From assembly GCA_040766885.1 (NCBI GenBank), contig JAXGPP010000004.1:248001-312000 (forward strand): a DNA stretch of 64,000 nt, in the 5' to 3' direction. The DNA comes from JAXGPP01 sp040766885. GTDB lineage: Bacteria > Planctomycetota > Planctomycetia > Pirellulales > Thermoguttaceae. Under the pieces are notes generated by a model. That model saw nothing but the letters and a program-made list of their open reading frames with translations, had not been told where the DNA came from and did not search any database. Positions 8,101 through 16,894 of the stretch are shown piece after piece (the first letter of the stretch is position 1; every line of letters starts with the position of its first letter). The position numbers and the translations under genes are program-made.

Positions 8101-10539
8101 GAGTCTGGCGGTCGCGATATTGCGGAGAGTGGTTGTGGGCACCTCTTCGAGGAGCGCAAGATCGGTGTTGCCGTCTCCGTCCAGTTCGGCCCACTTCGCG
8201 ATTCCCGGCCGTACACCGAGGTCGGTGGGCGGCCGCACCGCCTTGCCGCTCTGTGGATCAAGCATGACAAGCCGCGTACCGGCGACACAAGCGACCTGCG
8301 GTTGGCCTGCCGCCGACACAAGCTCGACGGCCGTAGGGCAGTAAGCGTGGTTGCTTGTGCGGCTGGGATTGGGATGGGTGCGGACGAGGTTGCGCCCAAA
8401 ATTCATGGTCGACCCGCCGCCCGACATCGTCCCGCCTTGCGACCCGAAGTACCACTGAAGATTACGCGGGGCCTCACTGCCGGCGGCAAGCTCGAACCAT
8501 TCTTCGGGCAACTCATAGGTCCAGATCGTCTCGCCGCTGCGACCGGAGACTGCCTCAATCCAGCGGCGCGCCGGATGCCGATTCTGCCCAGTCCAGTTGA
8601 CATTGTCGATCGCGACGAACGCGGCGATCACGTCAGTCGTGCCATCTTCGTCGCAGTCGTGGCCGGTGATCGGATCTCCCCACACGGCGCCGCGCATATC
8701 ATGCAGAATGCGGCCCTCCCAGTCCTTCGGCAGTGGCTCCTTAAGCTCAGCGCCCCGCGCGGCGAACCAGAGAATTCCTTTGCCGTCGCCGGCGACCGCC
8801 ATCAGCCAGGGCTGATGGCGTGCCGCGAATATCAGGTCAAGGACACCATCGCCGTTGAGGTCGCGTGCCACGGGCGAGACCCATGGCCGGTAATCAAACG
8901 GGCCGTACCCGGAGTGCTGGAGATATCGCTCCGCCCACAGCCAGCGAAAGCCGGGTGAGTCTGCCAGTGCCGATGAACCTTGTGGGTCGAACTCAAGCGA
9001 CCAGTCCAACGGCTGACCCTCGTGGCGGCGGACCCTGATGCCCTTCTCGCCCAGGATCACAATCGCCGATCCGTCGCCAAGATCGGCCGTCGCGAAGCTG
9101 CGATCGACTTCCTGCGGTGTCCAGAGCATCTGATCCGTAAGACTCAGCTCGTAGGTGAGCTGTTGACCTCGTGGCAGGGCGAGATCGAACGTTTGGCTGA
9201 GTTCGCCCGCCGCCGACACCCGTACCTCGTAGTCGCCGGCAGGGAGTTCGGCGGGCCGCTGCATCGGGGCGGTGGCGACTTCGCGGACATTCCCCTCGGC
9301 ATCGAGAATCTCGGTGACCAGCGGAGGATTCGTCGCGCCAAATTGAATCGTTGCCTGCCGCCATCGATCGTAGGCCGACCAGCCGGCGGTCGAGGCGATG
9401 ACCAGGACAAGAGTGGCAGCCACCGCGGCCGCCGTGAGCTTCACACTCCGTTCCTGCCGTTTGAGCCACTTTGTCGTCCGCTCCAGCGGGCTGGCGCGGC
9501 GGGCGCGGATCGGGCGGTCATCGAGGAACGCCCGCAGATCGAAAGCCAGATCCGAGGCCGCTGTGTAGCGCTGGCCCGGCCCTTTCGCCAGGCACTTCAT
9601 GACGATTGTCTCGAGGTCGCGCGGCACCGACTTGACCCGCTGGCGGATCGGTTTCGGCTCCGCGGAGAGGATCTGCTGGATCACGTCGTGCGGCGTCTCG
9701 CCGGCGAAGGCGGGCTCGGTGGTGAGAAGCTCGTAGAGCGTGGCCCCGAGACTGAACAAGTCACTGCGATGATCAACCTGCTTGCGTGCGGCGACCGCCT
9801 GCTCGGGACTCATATAGCGGGGCGTGCCGAGCAGGGCGCCGGTAAGACTGAGCGTCACATCATCCATGCGCCGGGCGAGACCGAAGTCGGTCAGCCAGAG
9901 GCGGTTTTCGCGATCGACGATCAGATTCGACGGCTTGACATCGCGATGGATGACGCCACGCTGATGGGCATGGGCCAGGGCTTCGGCTGCCTGCAAGCCG
10001 AGTTCGGCGACCTGGACAGGCGCCAGTGGGCGCCGGCTCTTGGCCAACAGTTCGGCGAGACTCTCCCCTTCGATGAACTGCATGGCGAAGTAATTGACGC
10101 CCCGCTCGCTCCCCACGGCGAAGATCGGCACGATGTTCGTGTGGTGCAGATTGGCGACGGTCTCCGCCTCGCGTTTGAACCGCTCGACGGCCTCTGGATC
10201 GGAGACGCCGCCGAACCTCAAGATCTTCAGCGCCACGCGGCGGCCGAGCGAAATCTGCTCGGCCTCGAATACGGCTCCCATGCCGCCACGCCCCACCTCG
10301 CGCAGAATTCGGAAGTCGCCTAGCGTCTGGGGTTGGCGTGCCCCGGCAATCTCGGCCGAGTGAATGAACTCAAGGCCCGCCAGACACGCTTCCAGTTGAC
10401 CAGCCAAGTGAGGATGTCTCTCCAGAAGCTCCTCACGACTGGGAGCGACCCCCGCCTTCAACTCGGCCACATATTGATCAAGGATCTGGACGAGCTCGAC
10501 GGCCTGGGAATCGTATTCATTGGTGTCGGGGATATTCAT
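5137..10539 (-). CDS. Giant Ser/Thr protein kinase with FG-GAP/VCBS repeats
   Basis: 1800-residue membrane kinase. A planctomycete-type N-terminal helical segment (1-65) is followed by the kinase domain (about 74-340): GRGGMG loop at 83-88, catalytic Lys105, HRDVKPSN with Asp200, and DFG at 218-220. A membrane helix spans about 367-387. After it come about twelve repeats of the calcium-binding FG-GAP/VCBS kind, each with a motif such as DLNGDG, DLDRDG or DVDGDG, which build a beta-propeller-like outer domain. Several further hydrophobic segments lie near the C-terminus (about 1600-1780), an unusual second membrane block. Likely role: sensing of an envelope ligand or calcium with cytoplasmic phosphorylation. 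The ECF sigma gene downstream is a plausible target. Confidence 0.93.
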   Translation of the reverse strand: MNIPDTNEYDSQAVELVQILDQYVAELKAGVAPSREELLERHPHLAGQLEACLAGLEFIHSAEIAGARQPQTLGDFRILREVGRGGMGAVFEAEQISLGRRVALKILRFGGVSDPEAVERFKREAETVANLHHTNIVPIFAVGSERGVNYFAMQFIEGESLAELLAKSRRPLAPVQVAELGLQAAEALAHAHQRGVIHRDVKPSNLIVDRENRLWLTDFGLARRMDDVTLSLTGALLGTPRYMSPEQAVAARKQVDHRSDLFSLGATLYELLTTEPAFAGETPHDVIQQILSAEPKPIRQRVKSVPRDLETIVMKCLAKGPGQRYTAASDLAFDLRAFLDDRPIRARRASPLERTTKWLKRQERSVKLTAAAVAATLVLVIASTAGWSAYDRWRQATIQFGATNPPLVTEILDAEGNVREVATAPMQRPAELPAGDYEVRVSAAGELSQTFDLALPRGQQLTYELSLTDQMLWTPQEVDRSFATADLGDGSAIVILGEKGIRVRRHEGQPLDWSLEFDPQGSSALADSPGFRWLWAERYLQHSGYGPFDYRPWVSPVARDLNGDGVLDLIFAARHQPWLMAVAGDGKGILWFAARGAELKEPLPKDWEGRILHDMRGAVWGDPITGHDCDEDGTTDVIAAFVAIDNVNWTGQNRHPARRWIEAVSGRSGETIWTYELPEEWFELAAGSEAPRNLQWYFGSQGGTMSGGGSTMNFGRNLVRTHPNPSRTSNHAYCPTAVELVSAAGQPQVACVAGTRLVMLDPQSGKAVRPPTDLGVRPGIAKWAELDGDGNTDLALLEEVPTTTLRNIATARLVGWSAARGKALWTRNLDADWPWQPAWTIDAPDWPRVVDLDRDGKAEVVVPDGRSTGGGGFPNPRTPWAAVAVLAGDTGSPRWTRKLVSIDRQIDHFIAGPDLDQDGRAELFAASITGTDYQVNIDCLSGHDGRTLWTSQWLPRHRASGFSSTFLASLDWTQAGRDGWPSLIARVVTEQGGSRDSSIALFSAGTGELTSFANEVDRVESADIDGDAVDDLVVFQSNDPDRLDARGQYHCVRGLVAEPWRRLGDVGAPVADFDEDGVDDLVRSWADGTLVATSGRNGEELWQSRVVPSDGSLGFCPAGDRRLRGGLWPRSSGDLNGDGITDILLWKRAAGRLIEMGPLYAVSGRTGDLLWNAGEIEVHGLASVIAAETDDLDGDGRLEVAWLVACDYGYPARLGYATSDAQLWLFVTSGQSGELRWSQALSPAYGLGPGNSMPYQLDDVWLRLAVDDLNGDGTRDIIAPAIRPDGLLETRALSGRDGRTLWNRLRPGEEVSHQSLQRCWITPRICDLDGNGRREVAVIEPSSPDKSTMRPRMQIVLLDATSGRTRWTYVGEQSTSDSYTHLPVDTDSFAPVILRDGPKRQRIAAALPGFKGELVTLDADGRPTKRTLPSAPYEGGLWACDVDGDGSDEVIFKEERDLVAARPDRLDEPIWRRTFGSSPKTVLAIEPARGRRPPIIAAAMQAGDNRVVGLDAATGKTVWTCPGPVPRGMDGTSYLVPNELALLGVDGEHLPLVLYTYGFVNCCRQAVLHDVAARAPAEASFATRGVSVTPALLTTPVHDPRWKRSLPWHSPYDNWQQAVPFFGWAMFFSLVLVVVPAGYCLRLIVRRQFSLLELLVLPVVLGVFFFGAFVRAPLDNDFVGLPARLAIGMVVAPNILLVAMLVRWALARQWKRITGWIAFSLLVAIVFAGLSLYTSSLREPLAAEETYDLAGWYVVWFPAVYLTACLVSIGWLLRSLGRMLWQLLQRRKQREGLVKVSHAA

Positions 10540-10982
10540 TCCGGCTCCAGTTTATGCCTGACACCATCGTCTCCGCCCATTGCTTCTTCCCCATGTTCGG
10601 GGGTGACGCGCTCGCGTGCTCCCTCGGGTCCTACCTCTTCAGTGCCGGGTAGTGCATCTCGTGTCACGCCCAATTCGTCCGATTCTCCTCACATCGCAAA
10701 GATACGCACGATGCGGTCGTTCGGTACCCCTTGCCGCGAGGGGGTATGGTGTCGAGTCCACCGCTCACTACTTCTTCTCTGGGCGGTAACGCTCGCCTCG
10801 CGACTGCCGACGAGATGGACCTGCCTTCGGCGATGAATAACCTGGGCAGGGGAGCAAGTGGGGGCCGTGCGGGCTCCCGGACGTGCGGCAATAAGTTGGC
10901 GTAGCACGATTCCGCCCGATTGGCTATGATCCGCGCGGCCGGGTGGAGTGATGCCTACAGGGGATTGCCGGTGGCCGGCGGC
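10540..10982. other. 443-bp intergenic region
   Basis: Lies between two minus-strand genes. No convincing ORF; the short minus-strand frames here have Arg/Pro-rich shadow composition. One imperfect hairpin (10725-10746; TACCCC ... GGGGTA arms) has no T-run. The promoter for the kinase-sigma pair must lie here, but I cannot identify it. Confidence 0.5.
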
Positions 10983-11234
10983 TCACATGGCTGTGAGCGC
11001 CAGGATCACCGCCGCGATCCCCAGTAACCCGAGCAGAATCCACCAGCCGGACCGACCCGACCAGACGCTTGTGTCGGCCGTCACGTAGGTGCCGCAATTC
11101 GGGCAGGCGACAGCATCTTCGTAGATCTCGGCCCCACAACTCGGGCAGGAGACGGTCAGCGACTCGGCGTCGTCATCGTCCACCGGGTTGTAATCGTCGT
11201 CGGGTTCGTCCTGCCAGCGATCGTCGTCGGCCAT
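10983..11234 (-). CDS. Small zinc-ribbon membrane protein
   Basis: 83 residues: an acidic N-terminus (MADDDRWQDEPDDDYNPVDDDD), a double CxxC zinc ribbon (CPSCGAEIYEDAVACPNCG, about 29-48), and a single C-terminal membrane helix (WWILLGLLGIAAVILALTA). The tail-anchored layout puts the ribbon in the cytoplasm. Zinc ribbons of this kind are common in small planctomycete proteins of unknown role. No operon partner is evident. Confidence is high that it is a gene and low for function. Confidence 0.8.
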   Translation of the reverse strand: MADDDRWQDEPDDDYNPVDDDDAESLTVSCPSCGAEIYEDAVACPNCGTYVTADTSVWSGRSGWWILLGLLGIAAVILALTAM

Positions 11235-11410
11235 TGGTGTTGCGTCCGTACGTGTTGTTCGTTGCCACTATTACCTGTTATCGACCTTGTCTGCGGCCCA
11301 TTTAGCTAGCCGTGGAGCGCATAGAGCGGTCAGGCGCGCAGGAAGCGTGCCCCGGCGTTCGCAGAATCGCGCTCCACATAAGTTGTCGTGCATCGTCAAG
11401 GAGGACGATC

Positions 11411-12658
11411 ATGAACTCCCTCAAAACGCTCTTCGTCGTTGGTATCCTTGTGGCGGTCGGGTACGGGGTCTACGTGGCGATCAACACCAGTCCTTCCGGC
11501 ACCCAGTCGCCCGACAGCGTGACCGATTGGTCGACGGGCCCTGGCCAGGCACCGGCGCCATTGCAGGCTAATCCCTTCGCACCCGGCGACATCGCCGCCG
11601 TCCCTGTGACGCCCCTGCCGGGCGATGCCGCGACCGCCCAGACAGCGCCCTCGCCGGGGCCGTCTGGCGACGGCGCACCGCCCGTCTTCGGTGACGGATT
11701 CTATGGCATCACCGACATCCCCGAACGGGCGCCCTCGCCGGTTCCATACCCCTTTGACGGACCGGAAGGTGCACCGCCCGTCGACGCCATGCCTCCCGGC
11801 GAAGCGGTTGCCGGCGACAGGAGCGGCAACTTGGACAATCCGATGACTCGGTCTTCGGCCGTTCCGTCCGGGACCGATGCCGTCGGCACGCCCGCCGACT
11901 CGACAGCAACCAAGTCCGATGGCGCGCCGGTTGCCGACGATACCGTGCGGCCGGAGTTCACCAACTTCATCAACAGCGTACACCAGTCGCTCGGCAAAGG
12001 CGAATTGCTCGACGCCTATCGCGGACTGTGCCGGTTCTATGGCCACCCGAACCTCTCCGCCGCCGAGATGCGGCAACTTACCGAACTGCTCGACCAGGTG
12101 GCCGGAACCGTGGTGTACGATCCTACACAGCATCTGCTTGAGGCGGCTTGCACGGTCGCTCCGGGCGAGACGCTGGAGCAGATCGCCGAGCGCTATAAGG
12201 TGCCCTGGCAGATGCTGGCGCGGATCAATGGCATCGGCGACCCGCAGGCCATTCAACCTGGGCAGCAACTCAAGGTCGTCCGCGGTCCGGTGGAAGCGGA
12301 GCTTCGCGTCGGCGATTGCGAGCTGACGCTGATGTTGCCCGGCAGATGTTATGCCGGCCGCTTCCCTGCGGGTGTCGGCCCCAGCCTTCCCGAGACGGCC
12401 GATCTTTTCCTGGTCAAGGAGAAGCAAGGCCCGTCCGTCTATGGCAGCTACGCTTCGGGCGGCGAGGCCCCCCATTTCATCGCCCTCGACGCACCCGGCG
12501 GCCCGACAGGCGACGCCACGGTCGGCATTCACGCGGCCAGCCACCCCGGCGACGTGGGCCGCATCACCGATCGCGGCTCAATCAGTGTCGCTGACCGCGA
12601 CATCAAGGACCTCTACGACATTCTCTCGGTGGGCTCGACCGTGCGGATCATCCGCTGA
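11411..12658 (+). CDS. LysM protein with degenerate YkuD (L,D-transpeptidase-like) domain
   Basis: Starts at ATG 11411, six bases after a perfect AGGAGG; the frame is open further upstream but without such a site. N-terminal signal anchor (LFVVGILVAVGYGVYVAI), a long Pro/Ala/Gly-rich linker, a helical segment (about 180-235), a LysM peptidoglycan-binding domain (about 245-290, PGETLEQIAERYKVPWQML), then a YkuD-like fold (about 292-415). Active L,D-transpeptidases carry HG and S-x-G-C-R motifs. Here the matching places read GIHAASHPG and RGSISVADRDIKDLYDIL, so the catalytic Cys is replaced by Ser (about 390). It probably binds cell-wall peptidoglycan or another glycan without normal cross-linking activity. 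pyrE follows 111 bases later. Confidence 0.85.
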   Translation: MNSLKTLFVVGILVAVGYGVYVAINTSPSGTQSPDSVTDWSTGPGQAPAPLQANPFAPGDIAAVPVTPLPGDAATAQTAPSPGPSGDGAPPVFGDGFYGITDIPERAPSPVPYPFDGPEGAPPVDAMPPGEAVAGDRSGNLDNPMTRSSAVPSGTDAVGTPADSTATKSDGAPVADDTVRPEFTNFINSVHQSLGKGELLDAYRGLCRFYGHPNLSAAEMRQLTELLDQVAGTVVYDPTQHLLEAACTVAPGETLEQIAERYKVPWQMLARINGIGDPQAIQPGQQLKVVRGPVEAELRVGDCELTLMLPGRCYAGRFPAGVGPSLPETADLFLVKEKQGPSVYGSYASGGEAPHFIALDAPGGPTGDATVGIHAASHPGDVGRITDRGSISVADRDIKDLYDILSVGSTVRIIR

Positions 12659-12769
12659 ACGGCGAAGCCGCTTGCGAGGGGGAGAGCGGCGGGCACCTTT
12701 CGCCCATGGCCGCGAAGTGGTATACGTGGTGCCAGTTGATCTGACCACGATACTCGCGAGGAACCGCCG

Positions 12770-13327
12770 GTGTACGATAAAGAATCGCTCGTTGCCCTCG
12801 TGCGGCAGAAGGCCCTGAAATTCGGCAACTTCACGCTGGCTTCTGGCAAGAAGGCCACCTACTACCTCGACGGCAAGCAGGTGACGCTCGACGCCCACGG
12901 CGCCCGCCTCATCGCCGAAGGGATCCTCGATCTGCTCGGGGCGGAAGGCTTGCCGAAGGCCATCGGGGGCATGTCGATTGGCGCCGATCCGATTACGGCC
13001 GCGGTGGTCACCATGTCGGCCGTGCGCGAAACGCCAATCCGCGGTTTCATGGTCCGCAAGGAAAGCAAGGGCCACGGTACAAACCAGTTCATCGAAGGTC
13101 CGGTCGAGCCCGGCGATGAAGTGGTGATCGTGGAGGACGTTGTCACCACCGGCGGCTCATCCCTCGTGGCCATCGAGCGGGCCGAGCAGTTCGGGCTGAC
13201 GGTCGTTCGCGTCGTCGCCATCATCGACCGCATGGAAGGGGGCAGCCGGAAGTTTCCTGAGCTTGGCTACCCCTTCTCGAGCCTGCTGACCATCCGCGAC
13301 TTTGGCATCGATCCGCCGGGAGAGTAG
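12770..13327 (+). CDS. pyrE: Orotate phosphoribosyltransferase
   Basis: Makes orotidine 5'-phosphate from orotate and PRPP in pyrimidine synthesis. The 185-residue protein has the usual length. It shows the substrate segment FTLASGKKATYYLDGK near the N-terminus and the PRPP-binding signature VVIVEDVVTTGGSS (about 122-135), with the flexible-loop region MVRKESKGHG. The GTG start at 12770 has GAGGA seven bases upstream. Convergent with the cytochrome gene. A 7-bp hairpin (GTAGCCG/CGGCTAC, 13324-13342) covers the stop codon but has no T-run. Confidence 0.95.
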   Translation: MYDKESLVALVRQKALKFGNFTLASGKKATYYLDGKQVTLDAHGARLIAEGILDLLGAEGLPKAIGGMSIGADPITAAVVTMSAVRETPIRGFMVRKESKGHGTNQFIEGPVEPGDEVVIVEDVVTTGGSSLVAIERAEQFGLTVVRVVAIIDRMEGGSRKFPELGYPFSSLLTIRDFGIDPPGE

Positions 13328-13371
13328 CCGGCTATCGGCTACCACGTTCAGCCTTCCGGCTTGCGTATTCA

Positions 13372-15957
13372 CTACTCGGTCTTTCCAGCCTGCTGCTCCA
13401 AGTACTGCTGGAACTGCTTGAACCGCGGGTCGTTCGGTTGCGAGCGGACGAGTTCCTTCGCGCAAGCGATCGCGCGAGACCACTGCTCCTGCTGGGCATA
13501 GAGGATTGCCAGAGCGTGGAGATAGTCGGGCACGTGAGGCGCCAGCTCGTAGGCACCCTTCAGCGCCTCTTCCGCCTCGGCGTGGCGATTGAGCTTCTGC
13601 AGCGCCAAGCCATAGTTGTACTTCACCCGCGGATTCTCCGGCGCGCCTCGGGAAGCTTGGCCGAGCAGTTCGGCGGCCTCCTCCAAACGCGTTTCGTCTT
13701 CGGCCACGAGCAACCCGAGCGAGTAGCGGGCGTCGGCCAGTTCGCGACGGATCGCGCCAAGGTCGCGGAAGGGTTTCTCGGCCTCCGACTCCTGCCGCAA
13801 TTGACCGACCACGCGGCGAAACTGCCCTTCAGCGTCGCGTTTACGGCCGAGCTGGTCGTAGAGCATGGCCAGATTAATGCGCGCCGGGATGAATTCCGGG
13901 TCCAGGCGGAGCGAAGTCTCATAGGCCTGCTGGGCCCGTTCGGGCTGCCCCTGTTGAGCGTAGATGACTCCCAGCCCCAGATGCGCGCCCGGCTGCTCGG
14001 CAACGGCCGATTGTCCCTGGATGTATTCCGCCAGAACGGCGTCGAACGCGTCACGATCGCGTTGCGAGAACGCATTCCGCGGCACGGCCGCCAGGAGCCT
14101 TGCCGCCTCGGTCCGCACGGCGCGAACCGGATCGAAGAGCATGGGCGAGAGCCGCCGGTGCAGTTCCTCGGGCGCGAGGAACTCCAGGCTGCGGACCGCC
14201 GTGGTTCGTACCAGCGGATCTTCGCTTCGCAATCCCTCCACCGCCGCGGCCACCGCGGTGTCGCTTTGGTAGTGGCCCAACAGCGCGATGGCGCTGGCCC
14301 GCACAATCCCCCGGGTATCCTGATGCCGCGTCAGGGCGTAAAGATCCCGATCCGCGCCGGGTTTCCCGTCGCGGCCCGCGGCAATGGCATGGGCAAAATG
14401 CGGCGGCCCCTTCCGAGCGCCGTACCATTTCTCCACCTGATCGGCCGCCCATTGGGGCGTCTCTCCCTTCGCCTGGTCGCGGTGGCAAAGGTTGCATGCA
14501 TTGGGGATGCCCAGGGCCACCGTCAGGTCCGGCCGCGGTACGCGGAGGCTGTGGTCCCGCCGGGGGTCGACCACCATGTACTTTGTCACCGGCATGTGGC
14601 AATCGACGCACTTCGTGCCCGGCTGGCTGGAATCCGGATGGTGATGATGCAGCGGCGTGTCATATTTCGAAGGCGTATGGCACTGGCCGCAGAGGCGGTT
14701 GTCGGGGTACTTGATCTTGATCGAGTGCGGGTCGTGGCAGTCGCTGCAGCGGACTTTCTGGTGGTACATCTTGCTCTGGATGAACGAGCTGTACTCGTAG
14801 TCCTCGTCGAGGATCTGGCCGTCGGCGTAATACTCGTGCCCGTCGAGCATTTCCGGTACGAAGTAGTCCAACAGCCGCGCGCCGGCCTGGTGGCCGGGAG
14901 CGACGACCCTTCGCCGGGCGTGGCACGGCGCGCAGGTTTCGACCTGCACCCGGTGGTCCTGCTGTTTCAGATCAGGCAGTCCGTAGCCGTGCCGCCGATC
15001 CCAGAAGAACCCCTTCGATTCGGCCAGCTTGACGTGCAGACTGCCGGGACCGTGGCACGTCTCGCAGCTCACGTCGATCTCCGACCACGTCGTGTGGTAG
15101 GTATTGGTCGCCACATCGAAATTCTTCTGGAGATTCGTGGTGTGGCATTCCGCGCACATGTAGTTCCAGTTCTGCAGTGGGCGCGTCCAGTGAAGCGGAT
15201 CGTCGTGCGGAATCCGCTCGCCCGGATAAAGATGAAACCACTGCTTTCGCTCCGTGTCCCAGGATACGGGCAGGCATTGCACCCGGCCGTCGGGGAATTC
15301 GACAAGGTACTGCTGAAGTGGCCGCACGCCGAACACGTACTTGACCTCGAAGGTCTCGGGCTCCCCCACCCGATTGTCGGTATGGGCGAAGTATTTTCCA
15401 TCCTCGCGGAAGAACCTCGTCGTGACGGCGAAATCAGCCTTGAGCTTGCCGGCGGCCATCAGCCGTCGCGCGGCGTCGCCCACCGCCTGCTGGGCTGTGA
15501 TCGCGTCCGACGGTCGCACCGGCACCGGGTTGCGGCGGAGTTCGGTTACCCGAGCGGCGACCTCGGGCGACATCGCCGCCATGACTTTCTTCTCCAGCGC
15601 CGGCGCCGCGCCGTCGAGCGCCGCCGCCCAGGTGTCGGGATCAATGTCCCCGGCGAGGGCCTGCACCTCGGCGTCGCTCAGGCGGACGAGATCCTCGAAC
15701 GCGACATGCGTGAAGCGGCAATCGTTGAAGTCGCCGAGCACCGTCTCCGGCGTGGCGTGGTCCATGGCCCGGTCGTGATCCGAAGCTGTCCAAAGTTCCG
15801 TCTCCTTCGGATGGCACTCGGCGCAGCTTTGGCGTCCGACGTACTCGGCCGTGGCGTCAGCCGGCAGGGCGAACCACCAGTCGGCGGCCAGCAAAGCCGC
15901 GATGAGTGCCGAGGCGACAAGGGAGGCCAGCAGTAGGCGACGGACAGGACGCGACAT
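13372..15957 (-). CDS. Exported octahaem cytochrome c with HEAT and TPR repeats
   Basis: 861 residues. An N-terminal membrane/signal segment (8-30) is followed by eight CxxCH haem c sites: CAECH (45-49), CAECH, CETCH, CAPCH, CSDCH, CGQCH, CVDCH and CNLCH. The layout resembles the cytochrome c554 / multihaem nitrite-reductase-like superfamily found in planctomycetes. After the last haem come HEAT-like helical repeats (about 540-650) and TPR repeats (about 660-855, e.g. ARINLAMLYDQLGRKRDAEG). It should act outside the cytoplasmic membrane in electron transfer, with the repeats as a protein-docking arm. Substrate is unknown, and no cytochrome c maturation genes are in the window. Divergent neighbours are unrelated. 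Confidence 0.88.
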   Translation of the reverse strand: MSRPVRRLLLASLVASALIAALLAADWWFALPADATAEYVGRQSCAECHPKETELWTASDHDRAMDHATPETVLGDFNDCRFTHVAFEDLVRLSDAEVQALAGDIDPDTWAAALDGAAPALEKKVMAAMSPEVAARVTELRRNPVPVRPSDAITAQQAVGDAARRLMAAGKLKADFAVTTRFFREDGKYFAHTDNRVGEPETFEVKYVFGVRPLQQYLVEFPDGRVQCLPVSWDTERKQWFHLYPGERIPHDDPLHWTRPLQNWNYMCAECHTTNLQKNFDVATNTYHTTWSEIDVSCETCHGPGSLHVKLAESKGFFWDRRHGYGLPDLKQQDHRVQVETCAPCHARRRVVAPGHQAGARLLDYFVPEMLDGHEYYADGQILDEDYEYSSFIQSKMYHQKVRCSDCHDPHSIKIKYPDNRLCGQCHTPSKYDTPLHHHHPDSSQPGTKCVDCHMPVTKYMVVDPRRDHSLRVPRPDLTVALGIPNACNLCHRDQAKGETPQWAADQVEKWYGARKGPPHFAHAIAAGRDGKPGADRDLYALTRHQDTRGIVRASAIALLGHYQSDTAVAAAVEGLRSEDPLVRTTAVRSLEFLAPEELHRRLSPMLFDPVRAVRTEAARLLAAVPRNAFSQRDRDAFDAVLAEYIQGQSAVAEQPGAHLGLGVIYAQQGQPERAQQAYETSLRLDPEFIPARINLAMLYDQLGRKRDAEGQFRRVVGQLRQESEAEKPFRDLGAIRRELADARYSLGLLVAEDETRLEEAAELLGQASRGAPENPRVKYNYGLALQKLNRHAEAEEALKGAYELAPHVPDYLHALAILYAQQEQWSRAIACAKELVRSQPNDPRFKQFQQYLEQQAGKTE

Positions 15958-16150
15958 GCGGAAAACAGACTAGCGGGCGGGAGTGTGGGACCGGCGGGAC
16001 AGTTGGGGGGGCCTGAAAGCGAGTCCGGCGAGCCGTCGCGGAGCCGGAATCGGCAGCAGGTGCTGCCGCGCCAGGTCTATTATCCCAGCGACTCCGTGCG
16101 GTCCACGATACCCGATTCCACCGTCGATGAACACACCGGCGACAGCGCCG

Positions 16151-16828
16151 CTACCGGCCGTTGGTAGAGGCGATCTCAAACACGCAGCATGCTGCCCCCT
16201 CGTGGCGGCAAGCGGTGCGGCGGACCGGAACGCCCACGACCTCGCTCATCATCTCCTGGTCTACACAGCAGACTGCCCCACTGGATTCGTACATGCTGAT
16301 GAACGGGCAACTCCGTTTGCGGATCGCCAGTTGGCCATCGTCGCCTTCGTCGATGTCGACCAAAACGCCCTCGTCGGCGAGCAGCCGCGACATCTGCTCG
16401 AGCCGTTCAGCAGGCGTGCGGCCGGAAATGCGGCGCTTGTAGTGTTCCGCCAGGTTGACTGCGGTGCGATGCAGAACCTTCTCCGTCATCCGACGGCCGC
16501 CAACCTCGTCGATCGCCTTCCATATCGCCGGCACGAGCAACCGTTGGTTGCTGGCGAACAACAACAGCAGCGCCGCCTGGGTGGCCGAGTAGAGGTGTCG
16601 CGGCCGTCCCCGACCAGGCAACCGTTCGGTGGTCCGGTCAACGAATCCTGCTGCCGCCAATTCGTTGAGTTGTTCGGTAACCGCGGTTCGTGTCACCCCC
16701 GTAGCCCGAATCATCTCGGAGACAGTCCGCGGAGGGGTTCCAACCAGGAGCTTGATGATCCGGAGTCCGGCGGCGCTAATGGTTGGCTCGTCTGGTTGTC
16801 TCATGTTCCGCGCGGAGACTCGCTCCAT
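16151..16828 (-). CDS. Winged-helix regulator with C-terminal Cys cluster (SufR/COG2345-like)
   Basis: 225 residues. An N-terminal winged helix-turn-helix (about 15-85; SEMIRATGVTRTAVTEQLNELAAAGFVDR and the wing ERLPGRGRPRHLY) is followed by a helical region and a C-terminal cysteine set. The set reads CPFISMYESSGAVCC, then ACRHEGAACC, with Cys-x12-Cys spacing. Related regulators such as SufR bind an Fe-S cluster or metal here, so redox or iron sensing is a fair inference. No suf genes are in the window. ATG 16828 is used; ATG 16804 is a possible shorter start. A good promoter with overlapping inverted repeats lies at 16895-16923, which suggests autoregulation. Confidence 0.85.
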   Translation of the reverse strand: MERVSARNMRQPDEPTISAAGLRIIKLLVGTPPRTVSEMIRATGVTRTAVTEQLNELAAAGFVDRTTERLPGRGRPRHLYSATQAALLLLFASNQRLLVPAIWKAIDEVGGRRMTEKVLHRTAVNLAEHYKRRISGRTPAERLEQMSRLLADEGVLVDIDEGDDGQLAIRKRSCPFISMYESSGAVCCVDQEMMSEVVGVPVRRTACRHEGAACCVFEIASTNGR

Positions 16829-16894
16829 GACACTCGATGCCCCTTCTCTGTGCGGTCAAACAGTGCTGGGGGCGATTTTCCCCAACTGCACTTG

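Noticed and set aside
8980..10323. 447-residue plus-strand frame opposite the kinase domain
   Set aside because: The opposite strand encodes intact kinase motifs (GRGGMG, HRDVKPSN, DFG). This frame has no recognisable domain and no ribosome site.
10725..10746. Hairpin in the kinase-zinc-ribbon gap as a terminator
   Set aside because: The stem is imperfect, there is no T-run, and it lies 237 bases past the nearest stop.
13438..15936. 832-residue open frame on the plus strand, opposite the cytochrome gene
   Set aside because: It is fully antisense to a gene with eight CxxCH motifs and clear repeats. Long antisense frames are expected in GC-rich coding DNA, and its Arg/His-rich composition is typical of a shadow.
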